A stretch of 39,793 bases of DNA, from assembly GCA_020845955.1 (NCBI GenBank), contig JADLEU010000108.1, positions 1 through 39,793 of the forward strand, read 5' to 3'. Below, in pieces: positions 1 through 10,398 of this stretch (position 1 is the first letter of the stretch; each line of letters starts with the position of its first letter). A program made the position numbers and the translations under genes. The DNA comes from Anaerolineales bacterium. GTDB lineage: Bacteria > Chloroflexota > Anaerolineae > Anaerolineales > UBA6663. Under the pieces are notes generated by a model. It did no database searches, was not told the origin of the DNA, and saw nothing but the letters and a program-made list of their open reading frames with translations.

Positions 1-1356
1 AGCGAAGATGGCAACGGCCGCGCGGTGAACGAGAACGTCTACGAGACGCTGCTCACCCGCGACGCCGCCGGCGAGCTCCAGCCGCTGCTGGCCACCGAGT
101 ACACCCAGGTCGACGACACCACCTGGGAGTTCACGCTGCGCGAGGGCGTTTCCTTCCACAACGGCGCGCCCTTCAACGCCGAAGCGGTCGCCTTTAGCGT
201 CAACCGCATCGTCGATCCCGCCACCGCCTCCGACCAGGTCAACAACTTCGCCACCATCACCTCGGCCGAGGCCGTATCCGACAACGTCGTCCGCATCCTG
301 ACCAACGGCCCCGACCCGATCCTGCCGGCGCGCCTGAACATGCTGATGATCGTCGAGCCCGGCCACGTCCAGGCCGACCCCGAGGTCTTTGCCACGACCC
401 CCATCGGCACCGGCCCCTACAAGTTCGTCTCCTGGGACCGCGGCGTGGACGTCACCATCGAGAAGAACCCCGACTACTGGGGCGAACCCGGCAGCATTGA
501 CGTCGTGCACTACCGCCCGATCCTGGAAGAGTCCACCCGCCTGGCCGCGCTGCAGGCCGGCGAGGTCGACCTGGTCTTCGGCCTGCTGCCCGAACAGATC
601 GACTCCGCCCCGGTGGCCGTGCACCGCCCGGGGCTGGAATTCCCGGTGATCCTGCTGCACAACGGTCCTGACTCGGTGCTGGCCGACGTGCGCCTGCGCC
701 AGGCCATGAACTACGCCGTCGACAAAGAGGGCATTGCCGAGGCGATCTATGGCGGCTACGCCGTCCCGGCCGACGGCCAGGTGCTCACCCCAGGCCACTT
801 CGGCTACAACCCCGACGTCAAGGCCTACCCGTACGACCCGGCGAAAGCTCAAGAGCTCATCGCCGAGTCCGGCTACGACGGCGCCGAGATTGTGCTGGAG
901 AGCGAGGTCGGACGCTGGCTCAAGGACAAGGAGTTGGTGGAAGTGGTCGCCGGCCAACTGGCCGAGGTCGGCCTGAACGTCCGCATCAACATCAGCGAGT
1001 TCTCCAACTACCTCGACATCCTCTTCGACCCGGACAACCGCGCCCCGATGATCTTCGTTTCGCACGACAACACGCTGCTCGACGCCGACCGCACCCTCTC
1101 GGGCTACTACTCCTGCGAGGGCACGGCGCCGTCGTACTGCAACGAGGCAGTCACGGCCATGATCAACGCCGCGCGCACCGAGACCGACGTTGCCGCCCGC
1201 GAAGCCATGTACCATGAGATCGTCAAGACCGCGCACGACGAGGCCTCGCACCTGTTCCTGGTCAACATCGAGAACATCTACGGCCTGAGCGAGCGCCTGA
1301 ACTGGGAGCCGCGCCTGGACGGCCGCCTGTTGATCACGGAGATGAGCCTGAAGTAA
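1..1356 (+). CDS. Peptide ABC transporter substrate-binding protein (family 5), 5' truncated
   Basis: The reading frame is open from base 1, so the gene starts upstream of the window and lacks its signal peptide and N-terminal lobe start; about 451 residues are visible. The protein is an extracytoplasmic solute receptor of the SBP_bac_5 (DppA/OppA/nickel) family, which captures short peptides or related ligands for the permease downstream. Supporting features are the N-terminal NENVYETLL segment, the WEFTLREGVSFHNG motif, the GTGPYKF motif and the RLRQAMNYAVDKE segment, all characteristic of the family. It heads an operon-like series with two permeases and two ATPases, but a strong hairpin separates it from them, a usual arrangement that gives more receptor than membrane parts. 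The actual ligand cannot be told from sequence. Confidence 0.93.
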   Translation, partial: SEDGNGRAVNENVYETLLTRDAAGELQPLLATEYTQVDDTTWEFTLREGVSFHNGAPFNAEAVAFSVNRIVDPATASDQVNNFATITSAEAVSDNVVRILTNGPDPILPARLNMLMIVEPGHVQADPEVFATTPIGTGPYKFVSWDRGVDVTIEKNPDYWGEPGSIDVVHYRPILEESTRLAALQAGEVDLVFGLLPEQIDSAPVAVHRPGLEFPVILLHNGPDSVLADVRLRQAMNYAVDKEGIAEAIYGGYAVPADGQVLTPGHFGYNPDVKAYPYDPAKAQELIAESGYDGAEIVLESEVGRWLKDKELVEVVAGQLAEVGLNVRINISEFSNYLDILFDPDNRAPMIFVSHDNTLLDADRTLSGYYSCEGTAPSYCNEAVTAMINAARTETDVAAREAMYHEIVKTAHDEASHLFLVNIENIYGLSERLNWEPRLDGRLLITEMSLK

Positions 1357-1370
1357 CGCTGTCCGTACCC

Positions 1371-1419
1371 CAGACCAGCCAGGCCGCCCGGCGCCAAGCC
1401 GGCCGGCCTGGCTGGTCTG
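1371..1419 (+). terminator. Strong hairpin after the substrate-binding protein gene
   Basis: A perfect 16-bp stem, CAGACCAGCCAGGCCG at 1371-1386 against 1404-1419, encloses a second 5-bp hairpin (1388-1392 with 1398-1402). It begins 14 bases after the stop codon of the binding-protein gene and is not followed by a T run. It is probably a partial terminator or a 3' mRNA-stabilising structure that raises binding-protein expression over the permease genes. Confidence 0.7.
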
Positions 1420-1524
1420 ACCCTCGCCAAGCAGATCGAACGGCGGGCGAGGCCGCCAAGCGGACCCTTAGCCTGGCATCCGGCGCCCCAGGGCGCTGGC
1501 GGAACCGCCCCGGAGGATGACTCG

Positions 1525-2445
1525 ATGGTAGGTTATCTGCTGCGCCGCCTGTTCTATGCCACGATCTCAGTGGCCGCCGTGTCGGTCCTGGTCTTCGTCA
1601 TAACCCGCGTCATCGGCGACCCGGTGAAGCTGATGCTGCCGCTGGAAGCCACCGAAGCCCAGCGCGAGCAGATGCGCGAGACCCTCGGCCTTAACGATCC
1701 TCTGCTGGTCCAATTTGCGCGCTTTTCGTGGGACGCCCTGCGCGGCGATTTCGGCAACTCGCTCTGGCAGCGCGTGCCGGCCCTGCCGCTGGTGATCGAC
1801 CGTCTGCCGGCCACGTTCTTATTGTCATTCGCCGCCATGGGGTTGGCTATCCTTTTCGCCGTGCCGCTGGGGGTGCTGGCCGCGCTGCGGCCGCGCAGCC
1901 TGCTGGACCATGCCTGCAGCCTGGGCTCGCTGGCGGGCATGTGCGTGGCTTCCAATTGGCTCGGCCTGATGTTCATCCTGGTCTTCGCCGTCAACCTGGG
2001 CTGGTTCTATACCTCGGGTTACGGCACGCTCAAGCACCTGGTGCTGCCGGCCGTCACCCTGGCCGCCGCGCCGCTAGGCCGCATCACACAGATCGTGCGC
2101 TCCAGCGTGCTCGACGAACTCGGCCGCAACTACGTCACCGCCGCCCGGGCCCGCGGGCTGTCCGAGCAGACCGTCATTATGGGCCACGCCCTCAAGAATG
2201 CCGCCATTCCCATCGTCACCCTTAGCGGCTGGGAGCTCAGCCGCCTGCTGGCCGGCTTCACCGTCATCGTGGAGGTAGTCTTCGGCTGGCCGGGCGTGGG
2301 TCTGTTGGCCATGGACGCCATCCGCCGCCAGGATCTTTTCCTGCTGCAGGCAGACGTCTTCGTAGTCGGCGTGCTAGTGGTGGCCCTCAACCTGCTCATC
2401 GACATGACCTACGGCTGGTTCGACCCGCGTATCCGCCTCACCTAG
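1525..2445 (+). CDS. Dipeptide/oligopeptide ABC transporter permease (DppB/OppB type)
   Basis: This 306-residue polytopic membrane protein is the first permease of a peptide-type ABC importer. Its start MVGYLLRRLFYATISVAAV is the typical cytosolic Arg-rich start followed by TM1. Family marks are GDP after TM1, the RETLGLNDPLLVQF periplasmic segment, a VRSSVLDELGRNYVTAARARG coupling helix (EAA-type loop), and the closing DPRIRL. About six membrane spans are expected. A GGAGG ribosome binding site lies at about 1512 and the ATG at 1525 follows it. The next permease starts 17 bases downstream. It pairs with the DppC-like protein; the substrate is not deducible. Confidence 0.93.
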   Translation: MVGYLLRRLFYATISVAAVSVLVFVITRVIGDPVKLMLPLEATEAQREQMRETLGLNDPLLVQFARFSWDALRGDFGNSLWQRVPALPLVIDRLPATFLLSFAAMGLAILFAVPLGVLAALRPRSLLDHACSLGSLAGMCVASNWLGLMFILVFAVNLGWFYTSGYGTLKHLVLPAVTLAAAPLGRITQIVRSSVLDELGRNYVTAARARGLSEQTVIMGHALKNAAIPIVTLSGWELSRLLAGFTVIVEVVFGWPGVGLLAMDAIRRQDLFLLQADVFVVGVLVVALNLLIDMTYGWFDPRIRLT

Positions 2446-2462
2446 CCAGACCAGGAGGTCCC

Positions 2463-3428
2463 ATGGCAACCACCCTGCGCGATCTGAGGTTAGCCGACGC
2501 CCGGGTTGAGCCGGCCGAGCGAGTCGCCGAGCGAAAATTCCCCGCGCTGCATGCGCTGCGCGAACTGCTGGCCGACCTGGTCAGCGACCGGGTCGCCCTG
2601 GTCGGCGCCATCGGCTTCCTGATCGTCCTGCTCCTGGCCGCCACCGCCCCTTACACCGCCGACCAGTACACCAAACAGAACCTGCGGATGCGGTTGTCGC
2701 CCCCCGCCCTGACGATCGACGGCGAGTTCAACTACCACTACCTGTTGGGCACCGACCAGCTCGGCCGGCCGATCCTCGACCGAATCATCCACGGCAGCCG
2801 CGTGTCGCTGCTGGTGGGCCTGGGCGTAGTCTCGGTGACGGGCCTGTTCGGCACCGTGCTGGGGCTGCTGGCCGGCTATTTCGGCGGCCGGGTCGACACC
2901 CTCATCATGCGCTGGATCGACATCCAGACCGCGTTTCCGGGCCTGTTGGTGGCGCTGACGCTGCTGATCATGCTCGGGCCCAGCCTGCAGAACATGATGT
3001 TCGCGCTGATGATCAACGGCTGGATGATCTTCGCCCGCATCGTGCGCGGGGTGACGCTCTCGCTGCGCGAGGAGGTCTTCGTCAAGGCCGCGCGCGTCAT
3101 CGGCGCCAGCGACCTGCGCATCGTCTTCGCGCACCTGCTGCCCAACCTGGTCTCGCCCATCCTGACCATCGCCGTGATGGAGCTGGCCCGCATTATCCTG
3201 GCCGAGGCCGCCCTGTCGTTCCTGGGCATGGGCATCCAGCCGCCCGAGTCGTCCTGGGGCCTGATGCTGTCCGACGGGCGCGATTACATGGCCAAGGCCT
3301 GGTGGTTGGTGACCTTCCCCGGCGTGGCCATCGGCCTGAGCGTGCTCTTCATCAACATGGTCGCCGGCTGGCTGCGCTCGGTCACCGACCCACAGCAGCG
3401 CTTCAAGAAGGCCAGCAAGGAGGCCTGA
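2463..3428 (+). CDS. Dipeptide/oligopeptide ABC transporter permease (DppC/OppC type)
   Basis: This 321-residue membrane protein is the second permease of the importer. It has a cytosolic N-terminus of about 40 residues, TM1 near 44-63, the GTDQLGRPILDRIIHGSR motif found in nearly all DppC/OppC proteins, and the coupling-helix segment EEVFVKAARVIGASDLRI near residues 200-220. The ending SWGLMLSDGRDYM...WW followed by a final TM and DPQQRF is also family-typical. An AGGAGG site at 2454-2459 precedes the ATG. Its TGA stop overlaps the ATG of the stress-protein gene by one base, so the two are translationally coupled. Confidence 0.93.
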   Translation: MATTLRDLRLADARVEPAERVAERKFPALHALRELLADLVSDRVALVGAIGFLIVLLLAATAPYTADQYTKQNLRMRLSPPALTIDGEFNYHYLLGTDQLGRPILDRIIHGSRVSLLVGLGVVSVTGLFGTVLGLLAGYFGGRVDTLIMRWIDIQTAFPGLLVALTLLIMLGPSLQNMMFALMINGWMIFARIVRGVTLSLREEVFVKAARVIGASDLRIVFAHLLPNLVSPILTIAVMELARIILAEAALSFLGMGIQPPESSWGLMLSDGRDYMAKAWWLVTFPGVAIGLSVLFINMVAGWLRSVTDPQQRFKKASKEA

Positions 3429-3990
3429 TGTTCGCCAACATCCTCGTTCCGCTGGACGGCTCAGATCTGGCCGAAGAGGCCCTGCCCTACGCGGCCGCCA
3501 TCGCCGGCCCGCTCGGCTCGACGCTGCATCTGCTGATGGTCGTGCCTGCCCCCGAGGGGCGCTCGGGCGGCGCCTTCAAGCTGGCAGCCTCTTTCCTCAG
3601 CTCGCTGCAGCTCCCGCGCTCGGAAGACGACCTGGACATGGCCCACCATCCGATCTACAAGGAAAGCGAGATGGCCAGCCAGGAGGCCGAGGCCAAGCGC
3701 CTGCTGATGCCGGCCGCCGAGCGCCTGGAGGCGCAAGGCTTGAAGGTAGCAGTCGGCGTGGCCTTCGGCCGGCCAGCCGGCGGCATTTTGGAGTACGCCG
3801 AGGACAACGGCATCGGCCTGATCGTGATGTGCACTCACGGCGAAGGCGGCCCCGAGCCCTATGCCTATGGCCCGACCGCCGACCGGGTGGCGCGGCGCGC
3901 CGCCTGCCCGGTCATGCTGATCCGCCCGGAGGAAGTCAGCCGGGTGCTGCCGGGTGCCCATCCTCAGAGGCGCGGCGAGGACCACCACGC

Positions 3991-3994
<4 letters not shown>
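3428..3994 (+). CDS. Universal stress protein (UspA family) inside the ABC operon
   Basis: This is a 188-residue single-domain UspA-like cytosolic protein. The start MFANILVPLDGSDLAEEALPYA is the classic beta1-alpha1 opening. The C-terminal nucleotide-binding loop IVMCTHGEGG...ACPVMLI keeps the Gly-x2-Gly and following Gly spacing, but Pro replaces the Ser/Thr normally next to the last Gly. An insert of about 30 residues (roughly 55-95) lies between beta2 and the second half. The ATG at 3428 is chosen because it overlaps the permease stop (TGATG) and matches the family N-terminus. Its own stop overlaps the next ATG (ATGA at 3991). Being wedged between permeases and ATPases suggests a regulatory or stress link to peptide uptake, which is inference. 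Confidence 0.9.
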
Positions 3995-4978
<984 letters not shown>

Positions 4979-4998
<20 letters not shown>

Positions 4999-6013
4999 CA
5001 CCACTGCCGCCAGCGTTCACGCGCCGAACGGCGCCCGCCGCGAGACCCTGCTGGAGGTGCGCGAGCTCAAGGTGCACTTCCCCATCTATCGCGGCTTCCC
5101 GGTCGCGCGCCAGGTGGGCGCGGTCAAGGCCGTCGACGGCATCTCCTTCAGCGTCAAGCCGGGCGAGACCGTGGGACTGGTGGGCGAGAGCGGCTGCGGC
5201 AAATCGACCACCGGCCTGGCGCTGGTGAAGATGAACCCGATTACGGCCGGCGCCGTGCACTTCGAAGGACAGGACATGGTGCATAGCACCGGCGAGCACA
5301 TGCGCCAGCTGCGCCGCAAGATCCAAATGGTCTTCCAGGACCCCTACGCCTCGCTCAACCCGCGGATGACGGTCGAGCAGATCGTGGGCGAGCCTCTGAT
5401 GGTGCATGGGCTGGCCCAGGGCGCGGCCCGCCGTGACCGGGTGCAGGAACTGCTGCGCGTGTGCGGGCTCGACCCGCGCGTTTACACCCGCTACCCGCAC
5501 GAGTTCTCGGGCGGGCAGCGCCAGCGCATCGGCATCGCCCGCGCCCTGGCCTCCGACCCAATCTTCGTCATCTGCGACGAACCGATCTCGGCCCTGGATG
5601 TCTCGATCCAGGCCCAGATCATCAACCTGCTAGAGGACTTGCAGGAGGCCTTCGGGTTGACCTACCTGTTCATCGCCCACGACCTGGCCGTAGTGCGCCA
5701 CATCAGCCAGCACGTGGTGGTCATGTACCTGGGCAAGATCATGGAAGTAGCCGGCAGCAAGACGCTCTACGATCAGCCGCTGCACCCCTATACACGGGCG
5801 CTGCTGGCGGCGGTGCCCATCCCCGACCCCAAGCTGGAAAAGAAGCGCGAGCGCATCGTGCTCAAGGGCGAGATCCCCAGCCCCATCAACCCGCCTAAGG
5901 GCTGCCGCTTCAACACGCGCTGCCCGCTCGCGCAAGCGATCTGCTTTGAGGAGGAGCCAGCGCCCCGCCAGGTGGGCGACGGTCACTACGTTAGCTGCCA
6001 CCTGGTGGAGTGA
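4979..6013 (+). CDS. Peptide ABC transporter ATP-binding protein (DppF/OppF type)
   Basis: A 344-residue partner ATPase of the DppD-like protein. Walker A GESGCGKS is at 69-76, the signature FSGGQRQR at 176-183 and Walker B FVICDEP near 196-202. The C-terminal oligopeptide domain has the segment GCRFNTRCPLAQAIC. The ATG at 4979 is preferred over the in-frame GTG at 4970 because GAGGAG at 4965-4970 sits eight bases upstream of it and would overlap the GTG. The N-terminus is about 25 residues longer than usual before LLEVRELKVHFP. The exporter gene follows nine bases later. Confidence 0.94.
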
Positions 6014-6022
6014 GCGTCGATC

Positions 6023-7447
6023 TTGAAAAGCAACCCGACCCAACAACGGATTGACTATGGCAACCGCCGCTGGGCCATCCTCGCGACCGTCCTCACCGGT
6101 TCGCTGGTGGGCACCTTCGGCAACAGCATGTCCAACGTGGCCCTGCCGTCCATCATGGAGCACTATGGCATTGGCCTGAACGCCGGCGTGTGGATCGTCA
6201 CCATCTACATTCTGCTGTTCTCGACGCTCATGCCGGTCTTTGGACGGCTGGGCGATATGTTCGGCTACAAGCGCATCTACCTGATCGGCATGATCGGGTT
6301 GGTGGCCTCGTCGGCCATGGGCGCCGTCGCCCCCAACATCGGCTGGATGATCTTCTGGCGCGCGGTGGCCGGGCTGTGCAACGCCCCCACCCTGCCAGCC
6401 ATCATGGCCATCATCGCCGAGGTCTTCCCGCCCGAGCAGCGCGGCGGCGCGCTTGGGTTCTGGGCCACCGCCAACGGCGCCGGGCATGGCTTTGGACCCG
6501 TGATCAGCGGGCTGTTGGTGCAGTATTTCGGCTGGCAGTCGGTTTTTTGGTTCAACGCCTGGCTGACGCTGCTGGGCGTCGTGCTGATCTGGCTGGTGGT
6601 GCCCACCGACCACAAGCACACCCGTGAGCGTTTCGACCTGGTGGGCGCCGCGACACTGACGGCGGCCATGATCATGATCATGTTTAACCTGAGCGAGGGC
6701 CTGCAAGGCACCTTTAGCCCGGCCGCCACCGTCGCGCTCTGGCTGGCCTGCGCCGGGCTGTTCGCCTTCTTCATCGTCTCACAGCTTCGCGCCAGCCAGC
6801 CCTTCGTCAACCTGCGGCTGTTCGCCAACTCGGGCTATGGCGTGGTGACCTTTGTGTCCGCCGCCCAGCTCTTCTGCCTGTTCGGCCTGCAGCTCTTGCT
6901 GCCGCAGTTCCTAATCAACGTACAGGGCCGCACCAGCGGCAACGCCGGGCTGCTGATCGCGCCGCTGGCCGTCAGCCTGGCCTTTATCTCGCCAGCCGCC
7001 GGCCGCCTGTCGGACAAGATCGGCAGCCGCTTCACCTGCCTGGTGGGCATGGGGACGGTGGCGCTGATTGGGCTGGGGTTCTCGCTGTGGACGGCCGGCA
7101 CCAGCCCATGGTTGATCGCCGGCATGCTTACCCTGCTGGGCACCGGCATGGGCATGACCCAATCGCCCACCGCCAACGCCGTGACGCTCGTCATCGACAA
7201 GACCCAGCTCGGCGTGGCCCTGGGCATTTTCAACATGCTGCGCTTCGTCTCGGGCACGCTCGGCGCCACTATCTTCGGCGCCGTGCTCGAGCGCGGCGGC
7301 ACCAGCGCCCTGCCCGCCTTCCGCGCCGATTTCTGGCTCCTGGCCGCCGTGGCAGGCCTGGCAGCGCTGTTAGCGCTCAAGATGCCCACCGCCCCGCGGC
7401 GCCTGGTGACCGCGGGCGTGGTCAACGTGCCCGTGGCCGGCGATTAG
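6023..7447 (+). CDS. MFS transporter, DHA2 (EmrB/QacA, 14-TM) family
   Basis: This 474-residue membrane protein is probably a proton-driven drug or metabolite exporter. Motif A appears as FGRLGDMFGYKRIY after TM2, and motif C-like ANGAGHGFGPVISG falls in TM5. The repeated TM pattern fits 14 spans. It starts with TTG at 6023, because no in-frame ATG lies upstream of the conserved NRRWAILATVLTGSLVGTF region; a GGAG lies 12 bases before it. Only nine bases separate it from the ATPase gene, so it may be the last gene of the ABC operon. Its cargo is unknown; export of a product of the imported compound is possible. Confidence 0.88.
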   Translation: MKSNPTQQRIDYGNRRWAILATVLTGSLVGTFGNSMSNVALPSIMEHYGIGLNAGVWIVTIYILLFSTLMPVFGRLGDMFGYKRIYLIGMIGLVASSAMGAVAPNIGWMIFWRAVAGLCNAPTLPAIMAIIAEVFPPEQRGGALGFWATANGAGHGFGPVISGLLVQYFGWQSVFWFNAWLTLLGVVLIWLVVPTDHKHTRERFDLVGAATLTAAMIMIMFNLSEGLQGTFSPAATVALWLACAGLFAFFIVSQLRASQPFVNLRLFANSGYGVVTFVSAAQLFCLFGLQLLLPQFLINVQGRTSGNAGLLIAPLAVSLAFISPAAGRLSDKIGSRFTCLVGMGTVALIGLGFSLWTAGTSPWLIAGMLTLLGTGMGMTQSPTANAVTLVIDKTQLGVALGIFNMLRFVSGTLGATIFGAVLERGGTSALPAFRADFWLLAAVAGLAALLALKMPTAPRRLVTAGVVNVPVAGD

Positions 7448-7554
7448 GGCGCCCTGGAGCCGGGTCCGATTGGGCGAAACGAAGGGGTTGCGCCGTTTCC
7501 CTCCCGCGCGGGCATGCCGGCGAGGGACTATTGTGGTGTATAGGAGGCAAGTAG

Positions 7555-10398
7555 ATGGAAACCTTGACCGTGAACCTGAAGATCAACGGCCAGCCCTATC
7601 AGGCCACCGTGCCCACCAAAGACAGTCTGCTCGACTATTTGGGCGAGAAACGCCTGAGCCCGGCGATTACCACCCGGCTAAGCCTGCTCAAGACCCTGCG
7701 CGACGATCTGCGCCTGACCGGGACCAAAAACGGCTGCGGCACCAACCACTGCGGCAACTGCCTGGTGCTGGTCAACGGCAAGCCCAAGAAGTCGTGCCTG
7801 CTGCAGATGCGCAGCCTGCAGAATGCCGAGATCGTCACTATCGAGGGCCTGGCCGATAATGGCGGTCTGCACCCCATCCAGGCCGCCTTTATCAACTCCG
7901 GCGGCAGCCAGTGCGGCTTCTGCACGCCAGGTATGATCATGGCCACCAAGGCCCTGCTCGACACCAACCCTAACCCCAGCGAGGCCGAAATCAAGCAGGG
8001 TCTGGAAGACGTCATCTGTCGCTGCACGGGCTACAACAAGATCATCGATGCCGTCAAGCAGGCCGCGCGCGCCCTAGCCCAGGCCGACGAGATCGGCGTG
8101 GTCGAGGCCGGCGGCCTGGGCGCCTCGGTGATGGACTACGACGGCGTGCAGAAGGCCAAGGGCGCCCTGACCTACGCCGACGACCTTTACCTGGACGGCA
8201 TGCTGTACCTCAAGGCCGTGTGGAGCGCTCATCCGCACGCCAACCTGATCGGCGTCGACACCAGCGCGGCCGAGGCCGTGCCGGGCGTGGTGCGCGTGCT
8301 GACCGCCAGAGACGTGCCCGGCGTCAACCGCTTCGGCAACCTCAAGCGCGACCAGCCGGTGCTGGCCGACGACCGTGTGCGCTTCATCGGCGACGCCGTC
8401 GCGCTAGTGGTAGCCGAGAACGACCTGGCAGCCGAGAAGGCTGCCCGCCTGGTGAAGGTGGACTACGAGCCGCTGCCGGGCGTCTTTACGGCGGCCGACG
8501 CCCTCAAGCCCGACGCGCCCCAGCTCTTCCCCGAGGGCAACATCTGCAAGCACCTGGTGCACACCGTCGGCGACCCGGCCCAGGGCCTGGCCCAGGCCGA
8601 CCTGATCGTCGAGGGCCATTTTGAGACCCCTTGGGTGGAGCACGCTTACCTGGAGCCGGAGGCGGGCGTCGCATATTGGGACGACGACCGGTTGGTCATC
8701 AAGACTCCCACCCAGTTCCCCTTCGAGCTGCGCGCCCAACTCTCGGCGATCTTCAACCTACCCGAAGAGCGTGTCCACGTCATCTGCACGCCCGGCGGCG
8801 GCGCCTTTGGCAGCAAAATCGACGGCACGGTCGAGCCGCTGCTCGCGCTGGCCACCTTCGTCACCGGCCGGCCAACCAAGATGACCCTGACCCGCGAGGA
8901 ATCGCTCTTCCGCAGCACAAAGCGTCACCCCTACTACATGGACTATCGCGTGGGCCTCAGCCGCGAGGGCCGCATCCTGGCCGTGGACTGCAAACTGCTG
9001 TCGGACGCCGGCGCCTACACCGATATGAGCCCGCGCGTGATCGATCAGGCTTGCATCTTCGCCTGCGGGCCCTACGAGGTCCTCAACCTCCGCATCGAAG
9101 GCTGGGCGATGTACACCAACAACGTCAAGAGCAGCGCCTTCCGCGGCTTCGGCATCAACCAGGTAGCCTTTGCCATCGAGTCGCTGCTGGACGAGGCGGC
9201 CCGCAAACTGGGCCTCGACCCAATCGAGATGCGGCTGCTTAACTGCCTGCGCCCCGGCAGCAAGACCGCCTCGGGCGAGATCCTGCGCTACAGCGTCGCC
9301 ATCGAAGAGACCCTGGTGGCCGCGCGCGAGGCGCTGACCAAGGACTTGCCGCGCATTCGCCAAATGGTGACGCCCGGCTGGAAGCTCGGCCTGGGCGTGG
9401 CCAGCGGCTTCAAGAACGTCGGCGCCGGCAAGGGCAAGGTCGACGACGCTGGCGCCACCTTCACCTTGCTGCCCGATGGCCGCGTCCAGTTGCGCGTCTC
9501 GGCCGTCGACTTTGGCCAGGGCATCCGCACCACCATGGCTCAGATCGCCCGCGGCGTGCTGCCGCTGCCGCCCGGCGCGCTCGAGGTCATCTCGGGCGAC
9601 ACGGTCCTGACGCACAAGCACGGCGGCGCCGTGGCCGAGCGCCAGACCCTCATCAGCGGCGCGGCGGTGGAGAAGGCCGCTAACCAATTCAAGGACACGC
9701 TGGTGACCAAGGCCGCCGCCATCTGGGAAGTGCCGGTCGACGAGGTCATCCTGGTGCCCGAGGGCGTGGCCGACACGCGCACCGAGCAGCATATGACCCT
9801 GAACGAGCTGGCCAGCGACCTCGACCAGCGCGGCGACAAGGCCGCCTGCAGCTACGTGCACGTGGCCCCCAAGACCTTCGCGCTGGCCGACCACGAAGGC
9901 CGCAAGAGCGTCTCGGCCGAGGACTATCGCAACTACCCGGCCTATGCCTACATCACCCAGGCCTGCGCGTTGGAGGTCAATCCCGAGACGGGCCAGGTGC
10001 GCGTGCTGAAAGTCTGGGCCGCGCACGATGTGGGCCGCGCCATTAATCCGCAGAAGATCGAGGGACAGGTGGAAGGCAGCTGCATGATGGCCATTGGCTA
10101 TGCGCTGTCCGAGGATTACCCGATGGAGAACGGCTTCCCCAAGTTCGCCGATTTCGGCGATTTGGGTGTGCCCACCATCCACGCCACGACGCCGGTCCGG
10201 ACACTGATCATCGAGAAGCCCGACCCGGCCGGCCCGTTTGGCGCCAAGGGCATCTCGGAGGTGGCCACTGTGCCGCTGACCCCGGCGGTGTGCAACGCGA
10301 TCTACGACGCCGTCGGCGTGCGCGTGTACCAGCTCCCGGCCACGCCGGCCCGCCTGCGGGCCGCGCTGCAGGCCCAAGCGGAATATGCCAGTGTGTGA
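7555..10398 (+). CDS. Molybdenum hydroxylase (xanthine dehydrogenase/aldehyde oxidoreductase family) with fused 2Fe-2S domains and no FAD domain
   Basis: This 947-residue protein fuses the small iron-sulfur part and the large molybdopterin part of the xanthine oxidase family, as in Desulfovibrio Mop or the XdhD/Se-dependent group. Plant-type 2Fe-2S ligands are Cys61, 66, 69 and 81; the second cluster uses Cys120, 123, 155 and 157 (QCGFCTPG, CRCTGY). The molybdopterin domain begins near 195 and ends with GPFGAKGISE, whose Glu902 corresponds to the catalytic glutamate. There is no FAD domain, so electrons must leave through a partner. About 17 extra residues sit at 30-47 in the first Fe-S domain. 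AGGAGG at 7542-7547 supports the ATG. Substrate (purine, N-heterocycle or aldehyde) cannot be told; no XdhC-type maturation gene is nearby. Confidence 0.9.
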   Translation: METLTVNLKINGQPYQATVPTKDSLLDYLGEKRLSPAITTRLSLLKTLRDDLRLTGTKNGCGTNHCGNCLVLVNGKPKKSCLLQMRSLQNAEIVTIEGLADNGGLHPIQAAFINSGGSQCGFCTPGMIMATKALLDTNPNPSEAEIKQGLEDVICRCTGYNKIIDAVKQAARALAQADEIGVVEAGGLGASVMDYDGVQKAKGALTYADDLYLDGMLYLKAVWSAHPHANLIGVDTSAAEAVPGVVRVLTARDVPGVNRFGNLKRDQPVLADDRVRFIGDAVALVVAENDLAAEKAARLVKVDYEPLPGVFTAADALKPDAPQLFPEGNICKHLVHTVGDPAQGLAQADLIVEGHFETPWVEHAYLEPEAGVAYWDDDRLVIKTPTQFPFELRAQLSAIFNLPEERVHVICTPGGGAFGSKIDGTVEPLLALATFVTGRPTKMTLTREESLFRSTKRHPYYMDYRVGLSREGRILAVDCKLLSDAGAYTDMSPRVIDQACIFACGPYEVLNLRIEGWAMYTNNVKSSAFRGFGINQVAFAIESLLDEAARKLGLDPIEMRLLNCLRPGSKTASGEILRYSVAIEETLVAAREALTKDLPRIRQMVTPGWKLGLGVASGFKNVGAGKGKVDDAGATFTLLPDGRVQLRVSAVDFGQGIRTTMAQIARGVLPLPPGALEVISGDTVLTHKHGGAVAERQTLISGAAVEKAANQFKDTLVTKAAAIWEVPVDEVILVPEGVADTRTEQHMTLNELASDLDQRGDKAACSYVHVAPKTFALADHEGRKSVSAEDYRNYPAYAYITQACALEVNPETGQVRVLKVWAAHDVGRAINPQKIEGQVEGSCMMAIGYALSEDYPMENGFPKFADFGDLGVPTIHATTPVRTLIIEKPDPAGPFGAKGISEVATVPLTPAVCNAIYDAVGVRVYQLPATPARLRAALQAQAEYASV

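Noticed and set aside
5630-6706. Long - strand open frame rich in His, Gln and Ala opposite the ATPase and MFS genes
   Set aside because: It is the antisense of conserved ABC and MFS motifs, with no protein-like features.
8758-10377. Long open frame on the - strand opposite the molybdenum hydroxylase gene
   Set aside because: It is an antisense shadow in GC-rich codons, lacks any domain or ribosome binding site, and the + strand gene has complete motifs.
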